A stretch of 64,000 nt of DNA, from NCBI RefSeq assembly GCF_026210795.1, contig NC_089429.1, forward strand, positions 6,419,001 to 6,483,000. Reading direction: 5' to 3'. Below the pieces are notes generated by a model. It saw nothing but the letters and a program-made list of their open reading frames with translations, was not told the origin of the DNA and did no database searches. The translations under genes and the position numbers were made by a program. Position 1 is the first letter of the stretch; each line of letters starts with the position of its first letter. Shown piece by piece: positions 46,271 to 57,664 of the stretch. This stretch comes from Rhizophagus irregularis (taxonomy: Eukaryota; Glomeromycota; Glomeromycetes; Glomerales; Glomeraceae).

Positions 46271-46401
46271 GCAGTAAAATGTCTGTGCCCCATTTCGAAA
46301 TTTCAAGTTGGATTGCCCAAAATTGAAATTTCAATTTCGGGCAAAATGGATCTGCCCCAATTTTAAATCGGGGCAGATCGCAACTTGGGGCACAACATAT
46401 T

Positions 46402-46540
46402 CGTCCGATTGAGGATTAGCGGATAAAATTCTGAAGTTAATTGTGCCATGAGAGATACTCCAAATGTCATGTTCGATGATCTCGTTAATAGATTTAGCAA
46501 AAAATGTCATACGGATTTGAAAATATTTGCAAAACAGCAA
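46402..46540 (-). pseudogene. LINE ORF1, N-terminal piece across the Ginger insertion
   Basis: The minus strand reads MTFFAKSINEIIEHDIWSIS, HGTINFRILSANPQSDE and then runs into the transposon end. The left-flank reading NDRPPQGHKNN (41092 downward) continues it in frame if the element and a 4-base duplication are removed. The upstream frame starts near 46560 without a clear ATG beyond that in MTFFAK. Confidence 0.55.
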
Positions 46541-46904
46541 AGTTATGGCTCAACTGAAAATTGTTATAAAATATCCTGTCGGCTTTGATATTGATCATTA
46601 TTATTTATTATTTATCGTTTTAATATATATATTTACGAAAATCCTTAACAAAGATCACGTGAAACTTTATACAATGAATTTTCACATTTTTTACTCATTT
46701 CATATTATTAATATCTTTACTATGATGTTCCAAAGTATTTTTTATGCAGCCAGATTCCATAATCGACCAATTTTGATAGTTCAATTTTAATCGAGGCTGC
46801 CTGACTGTTTGGTCTTACGATATATTTTCATTAATAATTTTATTAAGGAGAAATGTTATCTTTTAATGCATTAATATTATTATCGTATTAGAATCAGTAA
46901 TTAA

Positions 46905-47140
46905 CATACCAAATCGATTGACATCGTTGGAACGGAAAGAAGCTCTCGGGTGATCGTAAAGGGTGAAACGGAGAAATTTCCAGAAATAAGACCGGGAAAA
47001 CAAATGAGCTTGAGATGTATATCGCCGGAAGGAAAAAGTTACAGAAATAAAGTTGTTCAAACTGATCATTCAGGAAGTGTCGGAGATTCACATAAATGAT
47101 GCGATCATCATAAAAGGTGGAGAGAGAAGTGCATTTAGAT
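46905..47140 (+). pseudogene. GC-richer coding-like island, unknown family
   Basis: The plus strand reads SIDIVGTERSSRVIVKGETE, KFPEIRPGKQMSLRCISPEG and KSYRNKVVQTDH, and then in the next frame IQEVSEIHINDAIIIKGGER with SAFR. Polar, protein-like composition with a frameshift points to a decayed gene or a retro-copy. A hydrophobic stretch in the frame at about 46680-46760 (IFYSFHIINIFTMMFQSIFY) could be an upstream signal segment, but the link is not shown. The minus-strand 94-codon frame over the same bases is probably a shadow. Confidence 0.35.
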
Positions 47141-47179
47141 AACTCAAAGTCCAGATGATTCACCATGCGTCTTGGCAAG

Positions 47180-49348
47180 GCAATCTAATATTTTGTGATC
47201 GAGTCATTGATTGAATCAATCAATGATCAATATTAATTAAGAACCCTAGGCAACCAATATATTAATTGAATTATATAAAATTTGAGGCTCAATTTAAGGT
47301 CCAATATAATATTTAATATTACATAATTTTGCAAAGTTTATGAAGTTCACTAATTTTAAATTTTTAAAATCCACATATTAAGAAATATATTTTTATCATT
47401 AGATTCATCTAATTAAAACAATTCTAATGATAATAATTTCATGCTTGTAGGATCAATATTTTAAATACAATTACGCTTTAAATATTTAGAATTATTCTTT
47501 TTATAAAAGAAAATATATATAAAGATTTATGGATTCTCAAATTACCTGTGTTATGAAATTATTAGGCATATTTTATGATTACTTTAGTCGAAAAATTTAA
47601 TTAAAAAAAAATGACAAATATTTATGTAACATATTTATTGAATGTATTATTATATATAATATTTAATATAATATTTTTACTATTTTTACGTATAAATTTT
47701 ACATCAAAGTTTGATGGGCAAATCACATGATGATAAATGCGTATTTTTTCTGTCATCTTTATACATATATTTCGGGGTCCTTGTATGCTGTATCCTATAT
47801 TATCAATTAATGATCGATTGTGCTTAACGTTTATAAATATTTTAGTGGAGGTAAAAATGAACAGTGTACATTATAACCATTTTCCCTTTTATCACTATCG
47901 CTCATATTATAGCGCAGAGAATTCCTTCGTAAAATTGAAATCGTATGCTAACCATTAGAGATGAGAAGAGGGTAGTTTTTTAAGTATCGATATTTATAAT
48001 TTTAAAATAACGCGACCCAAAATTAAAAAATATTTATATTTTTAATTAAAGGGAATAGCTAACAATCAAATTTAAACCCGTAAGTAACTTTCCATTTTTT
48101 TTAAAAAAAAATATCTTGTTTAGTTAGATTTGAAATTTGAAATTAATAACGTATTTTATTCTTTTATTTTTTAAAAAATGGGAAAGTAGATTTTAATAAT
48201 ATTTTGGAAAGACTGACAAATCATTTCACACAAAAATTTGCTCTTACAAAATGTATCAGATATGAGACTTGCCGGCGCAATTAATGCCAAAATTGTAAGA
48301 TTCATATTGAGATTAAACAAATTTATTAAAAAAAAAGAAAAAATCTATAAATATCAAAAATCAAACAAATCAAATAAAGAAAATCTATAAAAAAAAAGAA
48401 AAATCTATAATAAATGAGTAAAAAGGAAAAAGAAAAAAGAAAATAAACTTGAAGTCTTGAGTCTTGATGTAGGTTTGTTTTCTCTGATATGATGGGAGTA
48501 CGTAAAATTTCAAGAGATTATAATAGCTGCGGCCTCCTTAAATAAAAAATAAGTTTTAGATTTTTGCTTGAAAAGTATTTAGAACGGTCGAACAATATCA
48601 CATTATAAAACACATATCCCCATCCATCAGATTCGTTTAAAATGATGTGATGTCTGACATTTTTAAATCAATTTATTTAAAATTTTAATTAAAGTGTTAA
48701 AATTTAAAGATTTTTTAACGTCTTTTTTAAATTCCGTATGGCTAAATCGGTTACAAATTACAAATTTTTTCTTCATTTTATTTGATATAAGAAATGGATA
48801 CATTTAAATTTTGTATAAAAGAATTTTTGGGGGACGCATAACTTATATTTATATTTATAATTGCTGCTTCAACGCTCATGGAAAAATATGTTTGATTGGT
48901 ACTTCAGTCCATGAAAATGATTACCCAAATGGTCAAATTCAGGAGGGCAAGTCATGCAAAAGAATTAAATATTCAAGATACCAATTTTGTTAAATTGATC
49001 ATACGATATTTCGCGTTATACATGATTGGTTCTTCTATCACAATTCACGATTGCAGCCTTTAAATCAAATCAATACAACCATTAAACTAAAAAGATCGAA
49101 TACTTCTATGATATGAGACAAAAGATATAACCGTTTAGTGTTTGATTCTTCCGCGCTATTGCTAAAGAATCATCGGCAATATCTTCGGAATTTTTTTTTT
49201 CTTTTTTTTTGCAAAGAACTTTGTTAAAGCATCACAATTAATTTTTCTAATAAAAGAAATTTATTCGGCCATGTGTTTTTAGCAGTACTCAAATGTAAAT
49301 GTGACTTAAAAACATTTGATATTTCTACATTTAGTAATTTTGATAACG
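47180..49348. other. Spacer with no recognised gene
   Basis: AT-rich sequence; the open frames at 47737-47958 and 48811-48993 have no conserved look. Nothing supported. Confidence 0.45.
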
Positions 49349-49354
49349 ATTAAC

Positions 49355-49739
49355 TATGGAAAGCCGTCCTTGACAAAAGGTTGATATCCAGACATCATGT
49401 TGGATAATGTCTAGACATCATGTTTGATATATGTAGAATAATGTTTGTACATCATTCAACATGATGCTCAAGCATCAACCAACATGATGTCTTAGACATC
49501 ATGTTACCAAATATAGTAAATTTTATTTTGTGTAACTCATAAATATACTATATTTGGTAATTTGATCAGCATGATGTCTAGACATCATGTCGGTTAATGT
49601 CTTTCACATCATATTAAATAATGTACAAACATCATCCTACATATATCAAACATGATGTCTAGACATACCATCATGATGTCTAAATATTATATTTCATGAT
49701 GTTTGGACATCAACCTTTTGTCAAGGACGGCTTTCCATA
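49355..49739. mobile_element. 385 bp foldback element of CATGATGTC palindromes, ATTAAC duplication
   Basis: The terminal inverted repeats are about 31 bp and perfect or nearly so: TATGGAAAGCCGTCCTTGAC then AAAAGGTTGAT at the left, mirrored at the right. ATTAAC flanks both ends (49349-49354 and 49740-49745). Inside, CATGATGTCTAGACATCATG-type palindromes recur on both arms, and the centre is a further hairpin (ACCAAATATAGTA…TACTATATTTGGT). The whole element can fold into one long stem. No coding capacity; superfamily not assigned. Confidence 0.85.
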
Positions 49740-49900
49740 ATTAACGAACTAAAATTATGATAAACATGGCTTGTACCATTCAAAAAACAGCTCGATGTGC
49801 TTGACATCATGCATTTCTTTGCTTCTTCTTATGAACTTTGAATTTTTCTTACAGCGAAATAATTCTTAAAAAACGTAAAGAAAAAAAATTAACATGTCTA

Positions 49901-51240
49901 ATACTAATTCTAAAAGTACTGCCTCGCTCTCAACATGGTAACCCTGGACTTTCATTATACAAAAAACGTACAAAGCCTATTTCTCCCACTTCTAAATGTA
50001 AAAAGGCTCACAATGAGGACGAAAAGCAACGACAAATTGAAAGAAACGAAAATTGATGTCGTTCCAGATAATGAACAGAAACTATCAAAGGAAAAAACAA
50101 AGAAAAAAAAATTATTGAACTGTCTTACGAAGATAATACAGAAGACGCACGCATAAAGTACTAAGTATAACTACTCCCTTGAGCAATATCCCAAAAATTG
50201 ATGATTCTATAAGATGAAAGTTAATAAATTTGTCAATGATTTGAGGGGACAGACCAAAGCAAAACTCTTTGAAGTTCCCAAAAAGCCGCTTCCAACTTAT
50301 TTTCATGAATATCAAAATATGTTGTTACTAAAGATCCATGTTTGCCAAGAAATTATTGAAAGTAATGAAAGTAAGTATTTTTATTAAAGTTGTCGATTTT
50401 TTTTTTTAAAAAAAAGGTTGAATCGTTAATATTTGAATAGTACTTCAATATTCAGACATACAATTGGTTTACAGGAGATCAAAAAAGTCGTCTCTTGAAA
50501 CTTATAACGGATTGTGACTTAGTTCAAATTGCGGATGATAATGGAGTTCCTATTGACACTCCAAGAATTGAACGAGAATATATGGCGCGGAATTAGAATA
50601 TAATCATACTGGATACACAATGGAATAATCTTGAAAAATTTAAGGCCGAAATTCTCAAGAGTTGAAAGGTGATTATTTATTATTTATTTATTTTTTATAT
50701 ATTAATTAAAACGTTATCATTCAATAGAGCTATGATCATGAACAAGAGTAGGACTCTGAGAAAATTAGGGAAGTATAATGTAAGTGATCCGTATTCCCGA
50801 AATGACCAAGGCACAGATCATTGGATTAGATGATACATTAAACATAAACGACAATTTAAAAACATGAGGATAACAGTTTTAACGAAATTAAAGTAATCAC
50901 TTAATTTAATAATTTTTATTCAATGTTATATGTTATATAATTCTAAATTTGTTTAGGTTGTTGTCATTTGAAACTCGAGTTATTAGAAGGTGAACAAAGC
51001 AAAATCAAAGATGACATACATCAATCCAACTCGTCTGGAAATGAAGTTTTAGATTTTGACGGGTGTGTTACAAAAGGTTCTCGTTATAATGGTAATGCCT
51101 CTAAAAACTTTAGCACTGTAAGGTCAGAAGATTATTCCCCAAGTCTATTCGAGGCGAGAAATGAATATTGGACGAAAAAAATCAATAATTTTTGTTTTTT
51201 CTCTTTTAATATTATATACACTTCATTTTATCGATTAATG
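49901..51240 (+). pseudogene. Decayed multi-exon gene of unknown family
   Basis: Plus-strand coding blocks are separated by intron-like gaps. First comes a Lys-rich N-terminus (MSNTNSKSTASLS at 49901, then GLSLYKKRTKPISPTSKCKK in a shifted frame). Next are KVNKFVNDLRGQTKAKLFEV and PKKPLPTYFHEYQNMLLLKI, ending at a GTAAGT donor near 50370. After an acceptor TTTACAG near 50474 come GDQKSRLLKLITDCDLVQIA and DDNGVPIDTPRIEREYMARN, ending near 50668 with GTGATT. The last long block, at about 50967-51180, is KLELLEGEQSKIKDDIHQSN with SGNEVLDFDGCVTKGSRYNG. Several stops and frameshifts break it. I do not recognise the family. Confidence 0.5.
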
Positions 51241-51244
51241 TAAA

Positions 51245-54200
51245 ATATAATTTATAAACGATATTCTGAATTTAAATATGAGATGTTGACATAATAAAGA
51301 ATAATATGTTCATTAATTGATAATAGTATAATACAGTTAAGATTGGTATTACTGTAATATCATCTGGCTTTAAAATAAATTTCCAATGATTTTCTCATAA
51401 TTTTCTATTTGCTTGAGTAACAATAATTTAAGGAACTGGGTTCGATCACGTAATTTGTAGGCAATCTTCTATCTTGTAAATTAGATTTGCGAAAATATTT
51501 TTTTCAAGACATACAGTATCACATGACTGAACCGACATAATTATTCATAACAAATTTTTATTTTAATATTATCAGTTATGTGATATGCATTATTTATAAT
51601 ACAAGTATTATACAATTATTGCAATATACAAAATTTTTCTATTATACCAGATTTTCATATCATTTTCTTATAATAATTAACTAAACTTTAGTTAATCTGT
51701 TAAAATATTAAAATTTTCAGTTTTTTAATTATTAGTAGATTAACAATATATAATTTATATATAGATTATTTTGAATCCTATATAAATTATAAATTAATGT
51801 ACTGGTAAAAGTAATTGGAATTGCAATTAATCTTAAATAATTATATAAAACTATATTATTCTTAAATATTTAGCTAAAAAAAATTTGATTTTTATATAAA
51901 TCAATATAAAATTTTATATATGATAAAAAATATATATAGTTAATTTCTTATTGGTAAAATTAGACTATTTTAAATTATATTACTAAAAATAATACTTTAC
52001 AATGAATATTAATAGGCTAGTAGCCAAATAATTATTATAATATTTGCTTTTATATAAAATTAATATATAAAATACTTTGCCAGTTGTTAATATATAAATT
52101 TAATAAAAATCCTTTTATTTCTTTTAAATTGCAAATTAACTATTAATTTAACATTTTAACTGTAAAATTCCAATAATATTTATAACAAAATTTAAATAAT
52201 ATAAAACAAATAAATTAAATAAAAAATTTTTCTAACTATTACTGAAGGTGATGATCACCAGTGAGGCAGTGACTGAAATTATGATGATCGACCAGCATTA
52301 AAAAAATATAGTACCAGTAAAAATTGATAATTTTGACCAATGGTGATGATTACCCCTAGTAAAAATCTTAAATAAAATAAATAAAATAAAAATAAAAAAA
52401 TTAAAAAATTATTATAAAATCTTTATAAAATTATTACATTATATTCCATTTTTAATAATATATTAATTATATAAAATTTTCAAAGAATTGCTATTTTAGA
52501 AGTATTTTTAAAAATTTTAAATTATAATTATACTTCTCTATTATATTTTAGTTAATTAATAATTCAAATTTAATAAATTTATACTATTTTCTAACTTTAA
52601 TATTTACTAAAATATTAATTCTTAAAAATAGGTGGAAAAAAAAATTTAATTAGTATTATTCTTATTTTTTATATTGCAAATATTGCAAAATAAAAAAATT
52701 TGTAAAAAAAAATATATTTGAAATTTATTTTATTTATATTAATTTACAAAAAACTAATTAAAAAAATAACAATTAAATTTTTTAATAAATTAAAAAAATT
52801 AAAAATATTTTATTATTATTATTATTATATTTAAAGAAAGCAATAATCTTTATTTCAAAAAAATATTAAGAATCTATTCTATTATAAATGATTTGCATCT
52901 TACCTGCCAGTCCTATTTACCTACCTGCAAATATACTTTATGAATCTATAAATTAAAAATATATTTTATTTTATTTTTTATATAATTATATAGTTGATTA
53001 TTAATAATTAAGTGTAATATTAAATTTTTATTAAATTTTTACTTTACTTTAAATTTTAGTATTTTTTCTTAAAAAAAAATTAATTGTAAGATAAGAAAAA
53101 TAAAATAAAAGGTTGAAATTTATACAATTAATATTAACCTATTTAGCAATAAATTTACAAATTTAAAGTAATTTTAATTATATAATGTCAAAAATATAAT
53201 ATTAGAATATAATTAGTTAAAATAATTATTTTTATGTTAATATATTTTTATATTTTAATAATACTAAATTCAGAATTAAATATAAATAATGTATAACAAT
53301 TTATTTGATCTACTCAGATTATTTTTTAATTTAAAATTAGTAAAAAAAAAATATATATATATATAAATTTAATCAAGAATTTGACAAATTGGCCAGGCTC
53401 TTGGTTTTTTATAAATAATAAGAAGGTAATTTGACTATAATTTTCAAACTGGTTAGAATAATAAGTTTCTCTATTAATTAAAAAAATTGAAGTCTAATTT
53501 TTCCTTTGATAGAAATAAAGATTGTGAAAACTATATTCATTTTATATAACTGTAAAAGTTATATAATATAGTAAATATATTATGTTTTATATAATATTTT
53601 AAAAATGTAAGTCTTATACTCTTATAATCTACTAGATAATGATCTTAAAGCATTTGCTAAAATGGTATATAGTTATTTTATATATCGCCTATCTGATTAG
53701 CCAATATGACCACTCTGTTTCAAAAAAAATGATGAATGATTTAATATTAGAATAATTATAATAGTAGAATAATTATTTGGTTTTTTACTTTTATATATAC
53801 TAAATTCTAGCTTTATTTTAATAAATTTGTAAATATACTATAATTTTAATATTTATTTATAAAATTTAATTGCATTAAAATTTAAAAATTATTAATTTTA
53901 TTTTATTAATATTTTTATTTTTATTTTGTTTTTATTTTTGTTTTTGTTTTTATTTTAATTTTTATGTTTATAGTTTATAGTATGTTATTTTGGTTTGCTT
54001 TTTGATTACTTTTATTCTTAATTCTATTGGTAATATAATATCTAATGTTTGATCAGACTGGCCTGGAGCTGGAAGTATCATTCATAGAATATTTGTGATT
54101 ATTATGTAATCCAAATATATTCTAATAAAATGGTACATGATTCAACATTTTTTTTTAAAAAAAAAAAATTTAAAAATAATAAAAAAATTAATAATTTATA

Positions 54201-56560
54201 AAAATAAATAATATTAAAGTAATTTCTTTTATATATTTAAGTATAAATTTTAAAAGAAGTTGAATTTTTATTTTAAGTTTTTAATATTAGTTAAAATTAA
54301 TTTACAAAAAAATAATAAGAAAAAAAGATTTATTAAATATCAAAACCATTTATATTTATCAAGTAGTATATATGTTTAAATACCTTATATATATTAAGAA
54401 ATTTTTTATATAAATTTAATATAATTAGCTAATATAGTATTAATACTTAATATATCAAATATCAGTATATTAGGATCTGAATATTTCTCAAATTCTAAAA
54501 TAAAATACTTCTAATATATTAATTTACTTTAAATAAATATTAAACTAATACAAACAAATTTTTATGGTATTTGACTATATTCAAAATAAAAGATTTAGCT
54601 TTTCCATCAAATATATTCTTGCTTAATACTGTAATAGCTTAAAAGCTGCTTTTTTGAAAATTTGGAAAATTCATTATGATAAAAAAAATACATGCCACTA
54701 AGCCACTCAGCCACTGATGTGGCTATTACCATAATTAGCTACTTCATTTGCGATCATACCCATATATGGTTAATATAATTAATTTTATTAAATTTTTTAA
54801 TCAGTTTTTTAAAGTTGATCTGTTTATTTCGAAATGTTAATAAACCGCGTTTACTCTACAAAATTGCTTTTATGAAACCTAGTAAAAAAACCTAAATTTC
54901 AATATTTTACGAAGAAATATAGGTATTTTTCATGTTTTAATAATATTTCAGCGTTTTTATATGTAACTCTTGTAATTTTTAATTAGGCGTTGATAATGTT
55001 AAAAATAATTTATATTATAATTATAATTTCAATTTGTAACTTGTATAATCAGTAAAATTCTTTACAACTGGTTTCCATTTTTTGTATTCTGTTTAATTGA
55101 CTCTGCTAATGCATTCTTTTTTTACGTAGTGGATCTATATTTCTATATTTTCAAGATCTTTTTGATTTTTTACCTTGAGTTTTGTATAGACGTTACTTGC
55201 ACTTTTATTCATTTATTATTTCCAATCTTGAATATTTGTATTTCTAGCTTTTGATAATTTATATGCTAATAAAAACCTTTTAACCCAGTTCGAAAGTTTG
55301 GATCTCCATTTTTAATATATTATATCTTTTAATAAGTGCATCAGGATTATCATCATCAGATGACGAAAAAAATTTTAACTTGATTCTGAGATCGTGAATA
55401 CTGAATACACTTATACACACACTGTTTTTATTACAAAATCTTATATTTAACTGGTTAAGTTACGGTTACCATTATTTACTCATTAATTTATCCGATTATG
55501 TTTAACCGATTACAAAATTTTAACGATATTTAGAACTGAGTTTCGGGTCGAATTAATTTTATTTTATTTTAAAAAATACCTATCATCTTTTGATACTAGT
55601 GAAGAACTAATTAATAATAATAAACTTTCAACTTTTCGCACAGATTCATGAATATACATTGATAATAAAAATTAAAACAATAAATTAGAAAGATTATTAT
55701 TATATATATATATAATTATTGTACCTTGCTCATAATTCCCATCACAATCATCGTCAATAATTAGAACTAACTTTATCAAGTTTTGACAACTTTTTAGTAA
55801 TTTTTCAAATTCAACAAAGATGAACCTTTGTTGATGGTACCTGCATTTTCAATTTCCTCAATAATATTTGCTTTTTACCGGAAAATGAGCGATAATGCCT
55901 CAATTAGTGGGCATTTTTTACACACACTACTAATTAATAGCAGGGTATTTTTGGTGAAGTTTTCATCATCCATTATAAAATTTAATTATAAAATCCATGC
56001 GTAAGATGTTGACTTCGAAGATTCTCTCTTGAAGATGATTTACACCAACTGTTCTAGCAGATAAACAATCGTAATTATTAATCTTATTATCAATAATAGA
56101 TTCGCTCTTCAAATAGATGTAGCCACTTTATTACCTATTTTCTCTCCCGTCTATTTCCTTCCAGATATCCCTCCAGCTTCTATTTTTTAGTAGTAGCTCA
56201 ATGAAATATGTACTTTCGATTTTGTTTACCAGAATATTCATTTGCACTACTCAATCCTCTTCTATCCTCATTTAATTACTCTTCTCTCTTTCCTTGCAAT
56301 CAAGTTTCTTCTCTCCCTTTTTCTTCATGCAACCACTTTACATCCCCATAAGCGTTCATTTCTTTATCATTCTTCGTCTTTTTTTAGTTTTTCTGCATCG
56401 AATGTCAAAACATGATTTAACAGATATATGTCTGCAAATATATTAAGGCGATCTTCACATTTCGCCGTCAAAGGGAACGCGGAACTGTTGTTTTCATTTT
56501 CTGTTTCTTCAAAATCTGTAATTTCATGATTACTTCCTCAACCAGAATCACATTATCATT
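51245..56560. other. Extremely AT-rich gene desert
   Basis: About 5.3 kb made largely of A/T words with long A and T runs. There is no open frame of note and only tiny GC-richer patches (about 52245-52350 GGTGATGATCACCAGTGAGG; about 54050-54090 CAGACTGGCCTGGAGCTGG; about 54690-54730 AAGCCACTCAGCCACTGATG). The right end, about 55900-56400, becomes pyrimidine-rich. No repeat unit was defined. Confidence 0.55.
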
Positions 56561-56619
56561 ATCGGTTATTTTTATAACTTTGTAATTTAAATTCGCTTAA
56601 TAAAATCCCCACTTTCCGT

Positions 56620-57480
56620 ACTCGTCTAAAAAAAAAAGAAGAACGAAACGTTAGAGACTATTTCGTTAAAATAATATATTAAAATTACTGTGTTCCCACC
56701 TAGATCCAAATTTCTGAATTTCCACTGAAATCCACGTCCCAGATCTGACTAAAATGAAAAAGTTGAAATGTCAGATTCGTTAAAATTAACAAAATTAAAA
56801 AAATATCTTCCGATTTCTCACCAAGAAAAACCTTTGATTTCCTACTGAATTACTGAATTCACACATCCATACTCATCTAAAAAAAAAAAGAAAAGAACGA
56901 AATGTTAGAAACATTTCGTTAAATGAAAAAAAATTAAAAAACATATTCGTTTTCCCACCGAAATCCACATTTTACCGTCTAAAAAAAAAGAAATTTTCCG
57001 AATTTTATAAGTTCAGGCCTATTTAAAATTAAAAAAAAAAGAATTTGAATGTTAACAAGTATTTTCAATAAAATAGGTCTTTTTTGGAATATAAACATTT
57101 TCATTTTTTTTTTTCATAACAATTGTTTTAATCGTTATAATTTCAATAAGGAGTAGCGTTTAAAACAGAAAAAAAAACTTACCGAAAGTGAAGTTCCGTG
57201 CATCCAAAGATCCCAGAGTGCAGTGCTTGCTGTTTGAGAAAAAAAGAAAAGAGCAAAACGTTAGTAAGCGTTTCATTAGAGAAATTTTAAAGAAAATTTC
57301 TGGAATCCCTACCAAAATTCAGCACGTCCAAGGACTTGGCTGCTTATAAAAAAAGAGAGAAAATCGAAACGTTAGCAAAATGTTTCGCTAAAAGAAAGAA
57401 ATTACGTTTTTTTTTCAGAAGCCCTTACCGAAAAAAAGAAAAAAATCGAAACGCTAGAAACATTTCGTTTAAGATTTTTT
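56620..57480 (+). repeat. Five dispersed copies of a small hairpin, GAAACGTTAG…TTTCGTT
   Basis: AAAAAAAGAA(GA)ACGAAACGTTAG followed by 3-10 bases and (A)CATTTCGTTAAA-like sequence occurs at about 56637, 56893, 57246, 57360 and 57440. Each can fold into a short stem (CGAAATGTT-aga-AACATTTCG in the second). CCCACCGAAATCCAC-type sequence precedes several copies. Periods are unequal, so this is a loose array. Confidence 0.55.
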
Positions 57481-57660
57481 CAACAAGAGAAGCGGGAAAG
57501 GGGAAAGAAAAGAGAAGGGAAATGTAAAAGTAAGAGAAAAGGGAAGGGAAGGAAAAGGAAAGAATGAGGGAGAGATGAAGGAAGGTACAAAGGGAAGTGA
57601 AAGGGCAAACGAAAGAAAAGGGAAGAATGAAAAAAAAGTAAAAAAAAAAAAAGTTTTTAG
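57481..57660 (+). repeat. Purine tract (GGGAAAG/AAAGGGAAG)n
   Basis: About 180 bases almost entirely A and G, built from GGGAAAGG, AAGGGAAGG and GAGAAAAGG words. It adjoins the hairpin array. Low-complexity, not coding. Confidence 0.75.
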
Positions 57661-57664
57661 TTAG

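Larger units (their letters stand above)
41097..46397 (-). mobile_element. Ginger-like (integrase-type) DNA transposon, 5.3 kb
   Basis: Terminal inverted repeats TGTTGTGCCCCAAGTTG (41097-41113) and, at the right end read inward, TGTTGTGCCCCAAGTTG (46397-46381), followed on both sides by GATCTGCCCC-type subterminal sequence. The TGTNR start, integrase-type transposase and short duplication are the marks of the Ginger/TDD superfamily. The flanking 4-mers are TTTA and TATT, not identical, but removing the element plus four bases restores the LINE ORF1 frame, as a 4 bp duplication would. It contains a 62 bp tandem array, the transposase gene on the minus strand and a nested hAT-type MITE. Confidence 0.8.
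36560..46560 (-). mobile_element. LINE (non-LTR retrotransposon), internally deleted, split by a DNA transposon
   Basis: Minus-strand element read from 46560 down to about 36600, interrupted by the Ginger-like insertion at 41097-46397. Order: ORF1 with coiled coil, APE-type endonuclease, RT, RNase H, C-terminal tail. This is the layout of LINE clades that carry RNase H. All ORFs contain frameshifts or stops, and the N-terminal part of RT is missing. The 5' limit is placed where coding sequence starts (about 46560) and the 3' limit near 36600; no poly(A) or target duplication was fixed. Confidence 0.75.

Noticed and set aside
46894-47178. 94-codon minus-strand frame
   Set aside because: It overlaps the plus-strand coding-like island, which has the more protein-like composition; hydrophobic runs here look like a shadow.
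51245-56560. Mitochondrial insertion
   Set aside because: AT content alone suggests it, but no mitochondrial protein, rRNA or tRNA could be read in any frame.
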